The position numbers were made by a program, and so were the translations under genes. DNA of 13,578 nt, taken from assembly GCA_003242275.1 (NCBI GenBank), contig QGUX01000074.1, forward strand, positions 1-13,578, in the 5' to 3' direction. The notes under the pieces are model-generated. The model did not search any database. It was given only the letters and a program-made list of their open reading frames with translations, and had not been told where the DNA came from. Position 1 is the first letter of the stretch, and every line of letters starts with the position of its first letter. Below, in pieces: positions 7,289-13,578 of this stretch. The stretch is from Pseudomonadota bacterium. Its GTDB lineage: Bacteria; Pseudomonadota; Gammaproteobacteria; Steroidobacterales; Steroidobacteraceae.

Positions 7289-8962
7289 TCATTCTTCGCG
7301 CGGGTATCGCCTGGGCCTGCTCATCGTCTCTTTGACGAGCCAGAAAACACCGATGGCTCCAAGTCCCCATCCCAGCCAGAGGGGATCCAGTTCCGCGGCC
7401 AACCAGATCCCCCCAGACATCAGCACCAATCCCGCTGCAGCCGATCGGTCCTTTCGCGAGGTTGCGTGGCGCAGCGGGCTGCTTCTGTCGAGGCGATGCG
7501 CGTCCGCCGCATACACCGAATCCGACGGCCTCGGCCGCGCCGCCTCCACGACCTGCTGCCGCAGCGCCAGCGGCGCGTACTCCAGCGCCGTCAGCAGCTC
7601 CGGCATCTGCTTCCACAGCCGCCTCGCCACGTTCACCGGGCTGCGCTTCTCCCGCATCCACTCGCGCAGGATGGGGCTGGCCGTCTTCCAGATGTCGAGC
7701 TCGGGATAGAGCTGCCGACCCAGCCCCTCGATGTTGAACATGGTCTTCTGCAGCAGCAGCAGCTGCGGCTGGATGCGCGCATCGAACCGCCGCAGCGCCT
7801 CGAACAGGCGCAGCAGCACCAGCCCGAAGGAGATGTCCTTCAGCGGCTTGTCGAAGATGGGCTCGCAGATGGTGCGGATGGCCGACTCCATCTCCTCGAC
7901 GCGGATGTCATGCGGCACCCAGCCCGACTCCACGTGCAGCGTGGCCACGCGCCGGTAGTCGCGGTCGAACACGGCCAGGAAGTTCTGCGCCAGGTAGTCC
8001 TGGTCGCGCGCATCCAGCGTGCCGACGATGCCGAAGTCCACCGCCGCATAGCGCGGCTCGGCGGGATTGTCGGCGATCACGAAGATGTTGCCGGGGTGCA
8101 TGTCGGCGTGGAAGAAGTTGTGGCGGAACACCTGCGTGAAGAAGATGGCCACGCCGTTCTCCGACAGCCGCCTGAAGTCCACGCCCAGCTCGCGCAGCCG
8201 CTCGATGTCGCCGATGGGCACGCCGTGGATGCGCTCCATCACCATCACGTTGTCGCGGCACAGCTCCCAGTGCACCTCGGGCACGTGCAGGCGCGGATCG
8301 CCGGCGAAGTTGCGCTTCAGGTGCGTGGCGTTGGCCGCCTCGCGCATCAGGTCGAGCTCGTCGAGGATGGTCTTCTCGTACTCGCGCACCACCTCGACGG
8401 GCCTCAGGCGCGCGGCCTCGGTGGAATACGCGGCGGCCAGGCGCGCCAGCTCGTACAGCACCTCGATGTCGCGCGCGATCTGCTCGCGCATGCCGGGACG
8501 CAGGATCTTGACGATGACCTCGCGCCCGTCGGGCAGGGTCGCGGCATGCACCTGCGCGATCGACGCCGCGGCCAGCGGCGTGGTGTCGAAGCTGGCGAAC
8601 ACGGACTGGAGCGGCACGCCGAGCGCTTCCTCGGCGATGCGCCTGGCCACTTCGCCGTCGAACGGCGGCACCTGGTCCTGCAGCAGCACCAGCTCGTCGG
8701 CGATGTCCGGTGGCAGCAGGTCGCGCCGCGTGGACAGGGCCTGCCCGAACTTGACGAACACCGGCCCCAGCTCCTGCAGCGCCAGCCGCAGCCGCGCCCC
8801 GCGCGAACCCGGGTGGCGGCGCACGAACCAGAGCCAGGGCAGGAAGGCGGCGAAGAATCTCAGCCGGCCGTGGATGCCGGTGCCGCGGGCAAAGTCGACC
8901 AGGCCATGCCGCCACAGCGTCTTCTGGATGGCGATCAGACGGGTGAGCACGCGCAGCCTCAT
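7289..8962 (-). CDS. ubiB: UbiB, ABC1/ADCK-type atypical kinase for ubiquinone synthesis
   Basis: Membrane-bound atypical kinase/ATPase that supports the coenzyme Q hydroxylation steps. 557 residues from ATG 8962 (E. coli UbiB is 546). Motifs: the family-specific KFGQ (about 71-74) in FVKFGQALSTRRDLLPPDIA, the Ala-rich nucleotide loop AAASIAQVHAA (about 131-141), the lysine in VIVKILRPGM (K152), the catalytic loop HADMHPGN (about 285-292) and the DFG metal site (about 309-311). Two hydrophobic segments end the protein (about 508-525 and 528-546), matching the C-terminal membrane anchor of the family. An upstream in-frame extension of 47 codons is rich in Pro/Arg and unlike UbiB, while a GGAGG site lies five bases before ATG 8962, so that start is chosen. 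It is the last gene of ubiE-ubiJ-ubiB, convergent with the MFS gene. Confidence 0.95.
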   Translation of the reverse strand: MRLRVLTRLIAIQKTLWRHGLVDFARGTGIHGRLRFFAAFLPWLWFVRRHPGSRGARLRLALQELGPVFVKFGQALSTRRDLLPPDIADELVLLQDQVPPFDGEVARRIAEEALGVPLQSVFASFDTTPLAAASIAQVHAATLPDGREVIVKILRPGMREQIARDIEVLYELARLAAAYSTEAARLRPVEVVREYEKTILDELDLMREAANATHLKRNFAGDPRLHVPEVHWELCRDNVMVMERIHGVPIGDIERLRELGVDFRRLSENGVAIFFTQVFRHNFFHADMHPGNIFVIADNPAEPRYAAVDFGIVGTLDARDQDYLAQNFLAVFDRDYRRVATLHVESGWVPHDIRVEEMESAIRTICEPIFDKPLKDISFGLVLLRLFEALRRFDARIQPQLLLLQKTMFNIEGLGRQLYPELDIWKTASPILREWMREKRSPVNVARRLWKQMPELLTALEYAPLALRQQVVEAARPRPSDSVYAADAHRLDRSSPLRHATSRKDRSAAAGLVLMSGGIWLAAELDPLWLGWGLGAIGVFWLVKETMSRPRRYPREE

Positions 8963-8967
8963 GCCGG

Positions 8968-8972
8968 CCTCC
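8968..8972 (-). promoter_or_regulatory. Ribosome binding site fixing the ubiB start
   Basis: On the minus strand GGAGG lies five bases before ATG 8962. It argues against longer in-frame starts and matches the known UbiB N-terminus pattern (arginine/leucine-rich start). Confidence 0.6.
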
Positions 8973-9029
8973 GGATGAGGCTGCGGTCGAGGACGCGGGC
9001 GGGGTGCAAGGGCGAGAGGGCGGGGCGGC

Positions 9030-9656
9030 TCACCGGCCGGGCTCCCGCGCTTCGAGCAGGGCGACGCGCGCGGCCAGCCGGTCCACCCGCTCGCGCAGCG
9101 CATCCACTTCCTCGATGAACTGCCGCGCCTCGGCGCGCGGCACCAGCACCTGGCTCTCGTGCGCCAGGTACTCGCCCACGTTCATGGCCTGGGTGTCCAG
9201 GGCCTGTCTTCCCCAGTCCAGCGCCTTGCGCAGCAGGGTGGCGGCACCGTGGGCGGGGATGTCGCCGATCACGCGCGACAGACCCTCCTCGATGTCGGGC
9301 CGGAGCAACATGGCCAGTTCCTGGAAGCGCTGCCCGACCTCGCCGTCCCCGTTCAGGGCCACGTCGCCGCGCCGGATCACCCCGGCGGGATCCTCGGCGC
9401 GCTGCAATGCAAGCAGGGCCAGCGGCGTGCCGGACAGGGTAACGTCGGGCGCCGGCCACGGCGCCCCCGCATCGGTGGCGGGCTCGCCGGGCAGCAGCCG
9501 CAGACGCCCGCCCTCGGCCATCAGCGTGATCTCCCACGGGGTGTATTTCGCGACGACGAGCATGCGCCTGCCGTCGAGCTGCGCGAGCAGCGCCTGCGCG
9601 CGCGGCGACCCCGCGACCTTCTCGTCCAGCAGGGCCTGGAGTCTCTCGGTCAGCAT
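9030..9656 (-). CDS. ubiJ: UbiJ, SCP2-domain ubiquinone biosynthesis accessory factor
   Basis: Non-catalytic lipid-binding factor of the soluble Ubi complex in gammaproteobacteria; 208 residues, close to the usual 200. An SCP2-like sterol-carrier domain fills about residues 10-115 (DVTLSGTPLALLAL, then VIRRGDVALNGDGEVGQRFQ). It is followed by the block MLLRPDIEEGLSRVIGDIPAH typical of UbiJ. A charged heptad-like stretch at about 172-204 (EARQFIEEVDALRERVDRLA onward) looks like the C-terminal coiled coil through which UbiJ partners UbiK. ATG 9656 comes two bases after the ubiE stop without an obvious ribosome site, so translation is probably coupled to ubiE. Sequence conservation in this family is low, but order and domain agree. 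Confidence 0.9.
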   Translation of the reverse strand: MLTERLQALLDEKVAGSPRAQALLAQLDGRRMLVVAKYTPWEITLMAEGGRLRLLPGEPATDAGAPWPAPDVTLSGTPLALLALQRAEDPAGVIRRGDVALNGDGEVGQRFQELAMLLRPDIEEGLSRVIGDIPAHGAATLLRKALDWGRQALDTQAMNVGEYLAHESQVLVPRAEARQFIEEVDALRERVDRLAARVALLEAREPGR

Positions 9657-9658
9657 GG

Positions 9659-10414
9659 TCAGTACACGTAGCCGCGGTGCACGGCGACGATGCCGCCGGA
9701 GAGGTTCTGGTAGCTGCAGTTCTCCAGCCCCGCCTCGCGCATCATCGCCAGCAGCGTCTCCTGGTCCGGGTGCTTCCGGATCGACTCGGCGAGGTAGCGG
9801 TAGCTGGCCTCGTCATTGGCCACGAGGCGGCCCATCAGCGGCAGCACCTTGAACGAGTACGCGTCATACAGCGGCTTCAGCGCGGGAATCGCCAGCTGCG
9901 AGAATTCCAGCACGATGAGCTGCCCGCCGGGCCTGAGCATGCTCTTCATCGAGCGCAGCGCGGCCATCTTGTCGGTGACATTGCGCAGTCCAAAACCGAT
10001 GGTCACGCAGTCGAACTGCGCGGGCCTGAACGGCAGGCATTCGGCATTGGCCTGCACCACGCGCGAGTTGGACGCGAAGCCCTCGTCGATCAGCCGGTCG
10101 CGGCCGCGGCGGAGCATCTCCGCATTGATGTCGGTGAGCACGACCAGTCCCGAGGGCCCGACCTGCTTCAGCATTCCCACCGACAGGTCGCCGGTGCCGC
10201 CGGCCACGTCGAGCGCGCGCTGCCCGGCGCGCAGGTTCGTGCACGACAGCGTGAAGCGCTTCCACAGGCGATGGGCGCCGGCGGACATCAGGTCGTTCAT
10301 CAGGTCGTACTTCGATGCGACCGAGTCGAAGACCCCGCGCACGCGGCGGGCCTTCTCGGTCCATGCGACCCGCTCGAAGCCGAAATCGGTGGTGTCTGTC
10401 TGGTGTGGGTTCAT
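9659..10414 (-). CDS. ubiE: Demethylmenaquinone / 2-methoxy-6-polyprenyl-1,4-benzoquinol methyltransferase
   Basis: SAM-dependent C-methyltransferase acting in ubiquinone (and, where present, menaquinone) synthesis. 251 residues, the same length as E. coli UbiE. N-terminal blocks are FGFERVAW and [29 protein letters not shown] motif I is [11 protein letters not shown] (about 67-77). QANAECLPF (about 121-129), [49 protein letters not shown] and the terminal [10 protein letters not shown] follow in family order. ATG 10414 lacks a good Shine-Dalgarno. First gene of the minus-strand ubiEJB cluster; its promoter must lie in 10415-10500, where I see no convincing sigma-70 pair. This overlaps the divergent sigma-54 promoter region. 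Confidence 0.97.
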   Translation of the reverse strand: MNPHQTDTTDFGFERVAWTEKARRVRGVFDSVASKYDLMNDLMSAGAHRLWKRFTLSCTNLRAGQRALDVAGGTGDLSVGMLKQVGPSGLVVLTDINAEMLRRGRDRLIDEGFASNSRVVQANAECLPFRPAQFDCVTIGFGLRNVTDKMAALRSMKSMLRPGGQLIVLEFSQLAIPALKPLYDAYSFKVLPLMGRLVANDEASYRYLAESIRKHPDQETLLAMMREAGLENCSYQNLSGGIVAVHRGYVY

Positions 10415-10472
10415 CGGGGGTGGGTCGCTAAATGCTGCCGTGGCAATCGAAATCTAAACGATACGCGGCGTT

Positions 10473-10489
10473 TCGGCACGGGGGTTGCT
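10473..10489 (+). promoter_or_regulatory. Sigma-54 (RpoN) -24/-12 promoter
   Basis: TCGGCACGGGGGTTGCT matches the RpoN consensus YTGGCACGRNNNTTGCW at every defined base except the second (C for T). The invariant GG (10475-10476) and GC (10487-10488) are 12 bp apart start to start, as required. Predicted transcription start is about 10499. It lies in a non-coding gap, upstream of an intrinsic terminator on the same strand. Activation by an enhancer-binding protein bound upstream (within the start of ubiE) is expected from RpoN biology. A loose IHF-like AT-rich stretch at 10446-10458 (two mismatches) precedes it. Confidence 0.65.
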
Positions 10490-10498
10490 TAACAACCA

Positions 10499-10636
10499 AA
10501 TCTGTTGCCCAAAAGACTAGCTTTCTGGTCATAGCTGGAGCATCATCGCTCCCGGTCCGGCGCTTGGGGAAAGCCACGGACCAATTGGGGGTCTTGTCAA
10601 AGTTCGGCCGGACATGAAGTCCGGCCTTTCTTTTTT
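10499..10636 (+). ncRNA. Putative sigma-54-dependent small RNA, family unknown
   Basis: About 137 nt between the predicted sigma-54 start and an intrinsic terminator, with no plausible coding frame. Three local hairpins can be drawn. The first is GACTAG-CTTT-CTGGTC (10515-10530, one G-U). The second is GGAGC-ATCATC-GCTCC (10537-10552). The third is GGTCCGGC with GCC-AC-GGACC (10554-10582), with a GGGGA-containing loop. A single-stranded stretch 10583-10605 comes before the terminator hairpin. Base composition is visibly less GC-rich than the genes. I do not recognise 6S, tmRNA, RNase P, SRP, CsrB/RsmY (too few GGA loops) or CrcZ in it. Sigma-54-driven sRNAs such as Qrr, GlmY/GlmZ and CrcZ are the functional precedent. 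An attenuated leader of the THX gene downstream is the main alternative. Confidence 0.5.
10606..10636 (+). terminator. Strong intrinsic terminator
   Basis: Perfect 8-bp stem GGCCGGAC / GTCCGGCC (10606-10613 and 10619-10626) with loop ATGAA, followed at once by TTTCTTTTTT (10627-10636). Orientation shows that something is transcribed on the plus strand just upstream, where no protein gene exists. Confidence 0.9.
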
Positions 10637-10664
10637 GGGCGTCTGCTCGCATCGCGGGCCATTG

Positions 10665-10693
10665 TGGACAGTCCGCGCCGCGTTTCCTAGACT
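10665..10693 (+). promoter_or_regulatory. Sigma-70-type promoter for the THX gene
   Basis: TGGACA (10665-10670, 5/6 to TTGACA), a 17-bp spacer, then TAGACT (10688-10693, 4/6 to TATAAT). The start would be near 10700, giving a leader of about 25 nt with GGGAGAA before the GTG. It lies after the sRNA terminator, so the two units look independent. Confidence 0.5.
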
Positions 10694-10724
10694 GCGCGCC
10701 CTTCAAACTGCCTGGGAGAAACAC

Positions 10725-10895
10725 GTGGGAAAAGGTGATCGCAGGACCCGCCGCGGCAAGATCTACGCTGGCACTTTCGGCAAGTCGCGTCCGAAGGACC
10801 CCAAGCGCGCCAAGGCCAAGGGCGCCAAGCCCGTGACGACCACCACCACGGCCCGTCCCGCCGCCAGGAAGGCCGCGAAGAAGGCGAAATCCTGA
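10725..10895 (+). CDS. THX-type small 30S ribosomal protein
   Basis: 56-residue, very basic protein beginning MGKGDRRTRRGKIYAGTFGK, the recognisable core of the 30S-associated THX family (Thermus Thx / Bacteroidetes and Xanthomonad relatives). These proteins sit in the head of the small subunit and stabilise it. The start is GTG 10725, with GGGAGAA five bases before it. A longer in-frame ATG at 10614 lies inside the terminator hairpin and adds an unrelated sequence, so it is rejected. The first 24 residues match the family. The rest is a Lys/Ala-rich tail with a run of five Thr (about 38-42), probably disordered. Monocistronic, with its own promoter, and convergent with hslU. THX is found in only some bacterial groups, which helps narrow the host. 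Confidence 0.82.
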   Translation: MGKGDRRTRRGKIYAGTFGKSRPKDPKRAKAKGAKPVTTTTTARPAARKAAKKAKS

Positions 10896-10899
10896 TTTG

Positions 10900-10945
10900 G
10901 CTGCTCCGGCAGCGACAGACTCCGGCCGCTACAGGATGTAGCGGC
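10900..10945. repeat. Tandem hairpins between THX and hslU, one spanning the hslU stop
   Basis: Two hairpins lie between the convergent genes. GCTGC-TCCG-GCAGC (10900-10913) is followed by the perfect 9-bp GCCGCTACA-GGA-TGTAGCGGC (10925-10945), which contains the hslU stop codon (TAG on the minus strand, 10931-10929). Neither has a T-tract on either strand. They may act as a bidirectional, Rho-assisted 3' end or a stability element. Confidence 0.5.
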
Positions 10946-12308
10946 TGAGGTCCTCGTCCTTGGCCAGCTCGGTGAGGTGGCGGTCCACGTAGGCCGCATC
11001 CACGGTCAGCGTCTCGCCGGGCTTGTCCGCCGCCTCGTAGGAGGCGTCATCCAGCAGCCTCTCCATCACCGTGTGCAGCCGCCGCGCGCCGATGTTCTCG
11101 GTGCGTTCGTTGACCTGCCAGGCCACCTCGGCGATGCGCCGCACGCCGTCCTCGGTGAACTCGAGGTTCACGTTCTCGGTACCCAGCAGCGCCTTGTACT
11201 GCGCCGTCAGCGAGGCGTCGGGCTCGGTGAGGATGCGCACGAAGTCGTCCGCCGTCAGTGCCTCGAGCTCCACGCGGATGGGCAGGCGGCCCTGCAGCTC
11301 CGGGATCAGGTCCGAGGGCTTGGACATGTGGAACGCGCCGGAGGCGATGAACAGGATGTGGTCGGTCTTGATCGATCCGTAGCGGGTCGACACCGTGCAG
11401 CCCTCCACCAGCGGCAAGAGGTCGCGCTGCACGCCCTCGCGTGACACGTCCGCGCCGATGGTGTCCTGGCGGCGGGCGATCTTGTCGATCTCGTCGATGA
11501 ACACGATGCCGTTCTGCTCGGCATTGGCCAGCGCGCGGGCGCGGATCTCCTCCTCGTTGATCAGCTTGCCGGCCTCCTCGTCGAGCAGCACCTTCTTCGC
11601 GTCGCGCACCTTCATGCGGCGCGTGCGGGTGCGGCCGGAGCCGAGGTTGCTGAACATCTGCTGCAGCTGCTGCTGCATCTCCTCCATGCCCGGCGGCGCC
11701 ATGATCTCGATGCCGGCCGGCATCACGGCCACCTCGATCTCGATCTCGCGGTCGTCGAGCGCGCCCTCGCGCAGCATCTTCCTGAAGCGCTGGCGGGTCT
11801 CGGCGCCCTGCGGCTGGGCCGGCTCGTCGGTGGAGAAGCCCAGCGCGCGCGGCCTGGGCAGCAGCGCGTCGAGGATGCGCTCCTCGGCGGCATCGGCGGC
11901 GCGCTCGTGCACGCGCGCCTTCTCCTCCTCGCGCGTCATCTTCACGGCGACGTCGGCCAGCTCCTTGATGATGGAGTCCACCTCGCGGCCCACGTAGCCC
12001 ACCTCGGTGAACTTGGTGGCCTCCACCTTCACGAACGGCGCGTTGGCCAGCCTTGCCAGGCGGCGCGCGATCTCGGTCTTGCCGCAGCCGGTGGGGCCGA
12101 TCATCAGGATGTTCTTGGGCGTGATCTCGTGGCGCAGCGGCTCGGCGATCTGCATGCGCCGCCAGCGGTTGCGCAGCGCGATGGCCACGGCGCGCTTGGC
12201 GGCCTGCTGGCCGACGATGTGCTTGTCCAGTTCGGCCACGATCTGGCGCGGCGTGAGATGGACAGCCTGTGGCGCTGCAGGCTGTTGGGCGACGGCAGGC
12301 TCGCTCAT
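10929..12308 (-). CDS. hslU: HslU, ATPase subunit of the HslUV protease
   Basis: AAA+ unfoldase ring that feeds substrates to the HslV peptidase in the cytoplasm, a heat-shock quality-control protease; 459 residues (E. coli 443). Walker A is GPTGCGKT (about 71-78), the pore loop is GYVG (about 104-107), Walker B is [10 protein letters not shown], and sensor and arginine-finger regions lie in the [16 protein letters not shown] and [11 protein letters not shown] blocks. The I-domain includes [11 protein letters not shown]. The C-terminal tail ends LSRYIL, the segment that docks into HslV to activate it. A short Ala/Gln/Pro-rich N-terminal extension (about residues 3-16) is extra compared with E. 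coli. ATG 12308 overlaps the hslV stop (ATGA). GAGGAG (12322-12317 on the minus strand) lies eight bases upstream. Confidence 0.98.
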   Translation of the reverse strand: MSEPAVAQQPAAPQAVHLTPRQIVAELDKHIVGQQAAKRAVAIALRNRWRRMQIAEPLRHEITPKNILMIGPTGCGKTEIARRLARLANAPFVKVEATKFTEVGYVGREVDSIIKELADVAVKMTREEEKARVHERAADAAEERILDALLPRPRALGFSTDEPAQPQGAETRQRFRKMLREGALDDREIEIEVAVMPAGIEIMAPPGMEEMQQQLQQMFSNLGSGRTRTRRMKVRDAKKVLLDEEAGKLINEEEIRARALANAEQNGIVFIDEIDKIARRQDTIGADVSREGVQRDLLPLVEGCTVSTRYGSIKTDHILFIASGAFHMSKPSDLIPELQGRLPIRVELEALTADDFVRILTEPDASLTAQYKALLGTENVNLEFTEDGVRRIAEVAWQVNERTENIGARRLHTVMERLLDDASYEAADKPGETLTVDAAYVDRHLTELAKDEDLSRYIL

Positions 12309-12850
12309 GACGGCAGCTCCTCGATCGTGAGGTTGTGGTTGGTGTAGATGCAGATGTCGGCGGCGATGCCGAGGCCCTTCTCGACGATCTCGCGCGCCGG
12401 CAGCGTGGTGTGTTCAAAGAGCGCCCGCGCGGCGGACTGGGCGAAGGGGCCGCCCGAGCCGATGGCGGCCAGCGGCAGGTCGGGCTCGATCACGTCGCCA
12501 TTGCCCGAGATCACGTACAGGTGGTCCGGGTCGCCCACCAGCAGCAGCGCCTCCAGGCGCCTGAGGTAGCGGTCCGAGCGCCAGTCCTTGGCCAGCTCGA
12601 TGGCCGCGCGCGTGAGGTTGCCGAACTTGATCAGCTTGCCCTCGAAGCGCTCGAACAGCGTGAAGGCATCGGCGGTGCCGCCGGCGAAGCCCGCCAGCAC
12701 CTTGCCGTCGTAGAGCCTGCGCACCTTGCGGGCGTTGCCCTTCATCACGGTGTTGCCCAGCGTGACCTGGCCGTCGCCGCCGAGGGCGATCTTCCCGTCG
12801 CGGCGGACCGCGAGGATGGTGGTGCTGTGGGGGTCGAATCTTTCGGTCAT
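12305..12850 (-). CDS. hslV: HslV, peptidase subunit of the HslUV protease
   Basis: Proteasome-beta-like threonine peptidase forming the inner double ring of HslUV; 181 residues. The mature N-terminus TTILAVRR is preceded by nine residues (MTERFDPHS), so the catalytic Thr is residue 10 and the protein should need self-processing, unlike E. coli HslV where only the initiator Met is removed. Family blocks [85 protein letters not shown] and DICIYTNHN are complete. No other start codon exists between ATG 12850 and the Thr. The gene starts 19 nt after xerC and overlaps hslU by four bases. Its ribosome site is weak. Confidence 0.97.
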   Translation of the reverse strand: MTERFDPHSTTILAVRRDGKIALGGDGQVTLGNTVMKGNARKVRRLYDGKVLAGFAGGTADAFTLFERFEGKLIKFGNLTRAAIELAKDWRSDRYLRRLEALLLVGDPDHLYVISGNGDVIEPDLPLAAIGSGGPFAQSAARALFEHTTLPAREIVEKGLGIAADICIYTNHNLTIEELPS

Positions 12851-12869
12851 GGGGTATCCGGGTGGGGTT

Positions 12870-13578
12870 TCAGCCGCCGCCACGTCGGCCGCGGCGGGCG
12901 CGGGGGTGCGCCTGGTCGTAAATATGGGCCAGGTGCTGGAAATCAAGGTGAGTGTAAATCTGCGTTGTGGCCAGATTGGCGTGCCCCAGCAGCTCCTGGA
13001 CCCCGCGCAGGTCGTGGCTGGATTCCAGCAGGTGCGAGGCGAAGGAATGCCGGAACAGGTGCGGGTGCAGGTGCACGGGCAGCCCCTGCCGGCGCGCATG
13101 GGCCGCCAGGCGCAGCTGCACGGCCCGGGCCCCCAGGCGGCGGCCATTGCGCCCCACGAACAGCGCCGGCTCCTCCGGCGGCGCCAGGGCGTGGCGCTCG
13201 GCCAGCCAGCGGCGGATGGCGGCCACGGCCTTGCTGCCCACCGGCACGATGCGCATCTTGTCACCCTTGCCGCGCACGGTGACCAGGCGGTCGGCGAGGT
13301 CGATCGAGGTCAGGTTCAGCCCCACCAGCTCCGACAGGCGCAGCCCCGACGAATACAGCAGCTCCATGATGGCCTGGTCGCGGAGGGCGAGCACGGGATC
13401 GGACTCTTCCCCGGCGGTGCCGGCCTCGCCATCCCCGGAGTCGAGCACCCGCTGCATCAGGTCCGCATCGATGGTGCGCGGCAGGCGGCGGGGCGCCTTG
13501 GGCGCGCGCACCTCGGCGGCCGGGTTGTGCCCCGCCAGTCCCTCGCGCTGCAGGAAGGTGTAGAACGAGCGCACCGCC
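12870..13578 (-). CDS. xerC: Tyrosine recombinase XerC, C-terminal part (5' end outside window)
   Basis: Site-specific recombinase that resolves chromosome dimers at dif together with XerD. The frame is open to the window edge, so about 235 of roughly 300 residues are seen and the start is missing; the apparent GTG start at 13574 is an internal valine (AVRSFYTFL). Catalytic residues, counted from the first whole visible residue, are R80 (GLRLSEL), K104 (RGKGDK), H173 and R176 ([12 protein letters not shown]), H199 (LLGHAN) and the nucleophile Y208 (IYTHLDFQ). [10 protein letters not shown] confirms a Xer protein, and the place just before hslVU is typical of xerC in several gammaproteobacteria. 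A spacer of about 12 Gly/Glu/Asp-rich residues (about 47-60) lies before [11 protein letters not shown]. The C-terminus ends in an Arg/Gly run that coincides with a nucleic-acid hairpin. Confidence 0.92.
   Translation of the reverse strand, partial: AVRSFYTFLQREGLAGHNPAAEVRAPKAPRRLPRTIDADLMQRVLDSGDGEAGTAGEESDPVLALRDQAIMELLYSSGLRLSELVGLNLTSIDLADRLVTVRGKGDKMRIVPVGSKAVAAIRRWLAERHALAPPEEPALFVGRNGRRLGARAVQLRLAAHARRQGLPVHLHPHLFRHSFASHLLESSHDLRGVQELLGHANLATTQIYTHLDFQHLAHIYDQAHPRARRGRRGGG
12874..12897 (-). repeat. GC-rich hairpin in predicted hslV leader / xerC 3' end
   Basis: A 7-bp perfect stem CCGCCGC / GCGGCGG with a 10-nt loop, 23 nt upstream of the hslV ATG. It coincides with the Arg/Gly-rich last codons of xerC. 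A leader stem-loop upstream of hslVU affects mRNA stability in E. coli. A similar role here is inference. Confidence 0.35.
12921..12947 (-). promoter_or_regulatory. Candidate sigma-32 heat-shock promoter for hslVU
   Basis: Read on the minus strand: CTTGAT (12947-12942, as in the E. coli dnaK promoter), 12 bp, then GCCCATAT (12929-12922), 7/8 to CCCCATNT. The start would be near 12914, about 64 nt before the hslV ATG. It lies inside xerC codons, where a cluster of A/T-ending codons (ATT, ACT, CTT, GAT, CAT, ATT) stands out from the GC-ending norm. The spacer is slightly short for the E. coli consensus. Confidence 0.45.

Noticed and set aside
8963..9103. Longer UbiB N-terminus
   Set aside because: Pro/Arg-rich translation unlike UbiB, overlapping ubiJ; GGAGG five bases before ATG 8962 supports the shorter start.
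7190..9118. Long plus-strand open frame opposite ubiB (642 codons)
   Set aside because: Low-complexity His/Gln/Arg/Leu mirror of the ubiB codons; UbiB on the other strand has every family motif.
10451..10479. Sigma-70 promoter for ubiE on the minus strand (TAGATT with a weak -35)
   Set aside because: The -35 matches at only about three of six bases; too weak to call, although ubiE must have a promoter nearby.
10432..10617. 61-codon plus-strand frame in the ubiE-THX gap
   Set aside because: It starts upstream of the sigma-54 promoter, runs through the RNA hairpins into the terminator, has no ribosome site and no recognisable protein features.
10428..10724. 98-codon minus-strand frame in the same gap
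   Set aside because: It crosses the terminator and both promoters, has no family resemblance and no ribosome site.
10614..10724. N-terminal extension of the THX protein to ATG 10614
   Set aside because: The ATG is the loop of the intrinsic terminator, and the added residues do not match THX; GTG 10725 has a proper ribosome site.

Overview
The window is high-GC DNA (about 70% G+C in the genes by eye). It appears to come from a gammaproteobacterium. Three things support this: the ubiE-ubiJ-ubiB cluster, the xerC-hslV-hslU cluster, and a THX-type small ribosomal protein. The combination of high GC, THX, and an HslV with a short propeptide resembles the Xanthomonadales / Nevskiales / Steroidobacter side of the class. 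That placement is an inference, and I cannot name a genus.

Layout. Positions 1-5871 (+) hold a tryptophan operon in the order trpE (3' part only), G, D, C, F, B, A. Every junction overlaps by 1 or 4 nt except trpG-trpD, which is 3 nt apart, so the operon looks tightly translationally coupled. It covers the whole route from chorismate to tryptophan. A Bcr/CflA-type MFS exporter (5893-7134, +) follows 21 nt after trpA, with a stop-codon hairpin in between. A 154-nt gap (7135-7288) separates it from the convergent cluster ubiE-ubiJ-ubiB (10414 down to 7289, -), which serves ubiquinone synthesis. I see no convincing terminator or promoter in that gap.

The only stretch over 300 nt without a protein gene is 10415-10724. 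It is clearly less GC-rich than its surroundings. It holds a near-perfect sigma-54 (-24/-12) promoter, then about 137 nt that can fold into three hairpins, then a textbook intrinsic terminator. This looks like an independent sigma-54-dependent small RNA that I cannot assign to a family. Downstream of it is a sigma-70-type promoter for a 56-residue THX-like ribosomal protein (10725-10895, +).

The right end (- strand) is xerC (partial) - hslV - hslU. These encode a site-specific recombinase and the two-part HslVU protease. The 3' end of xerC carries a sigma-32-like heat-shock promoter motif within a run of A/T-ending codons that are unusual for this genome. A GC-rich hairpin follows it in the predicted hslV leader. 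There are no tRNA or rRNA genes, insertion sequences, CRISPR arrays or phage genes. The protein genes are core metabolism; the most novel content is the sigma-54/sRNA locus and the embedded regulatory elements.
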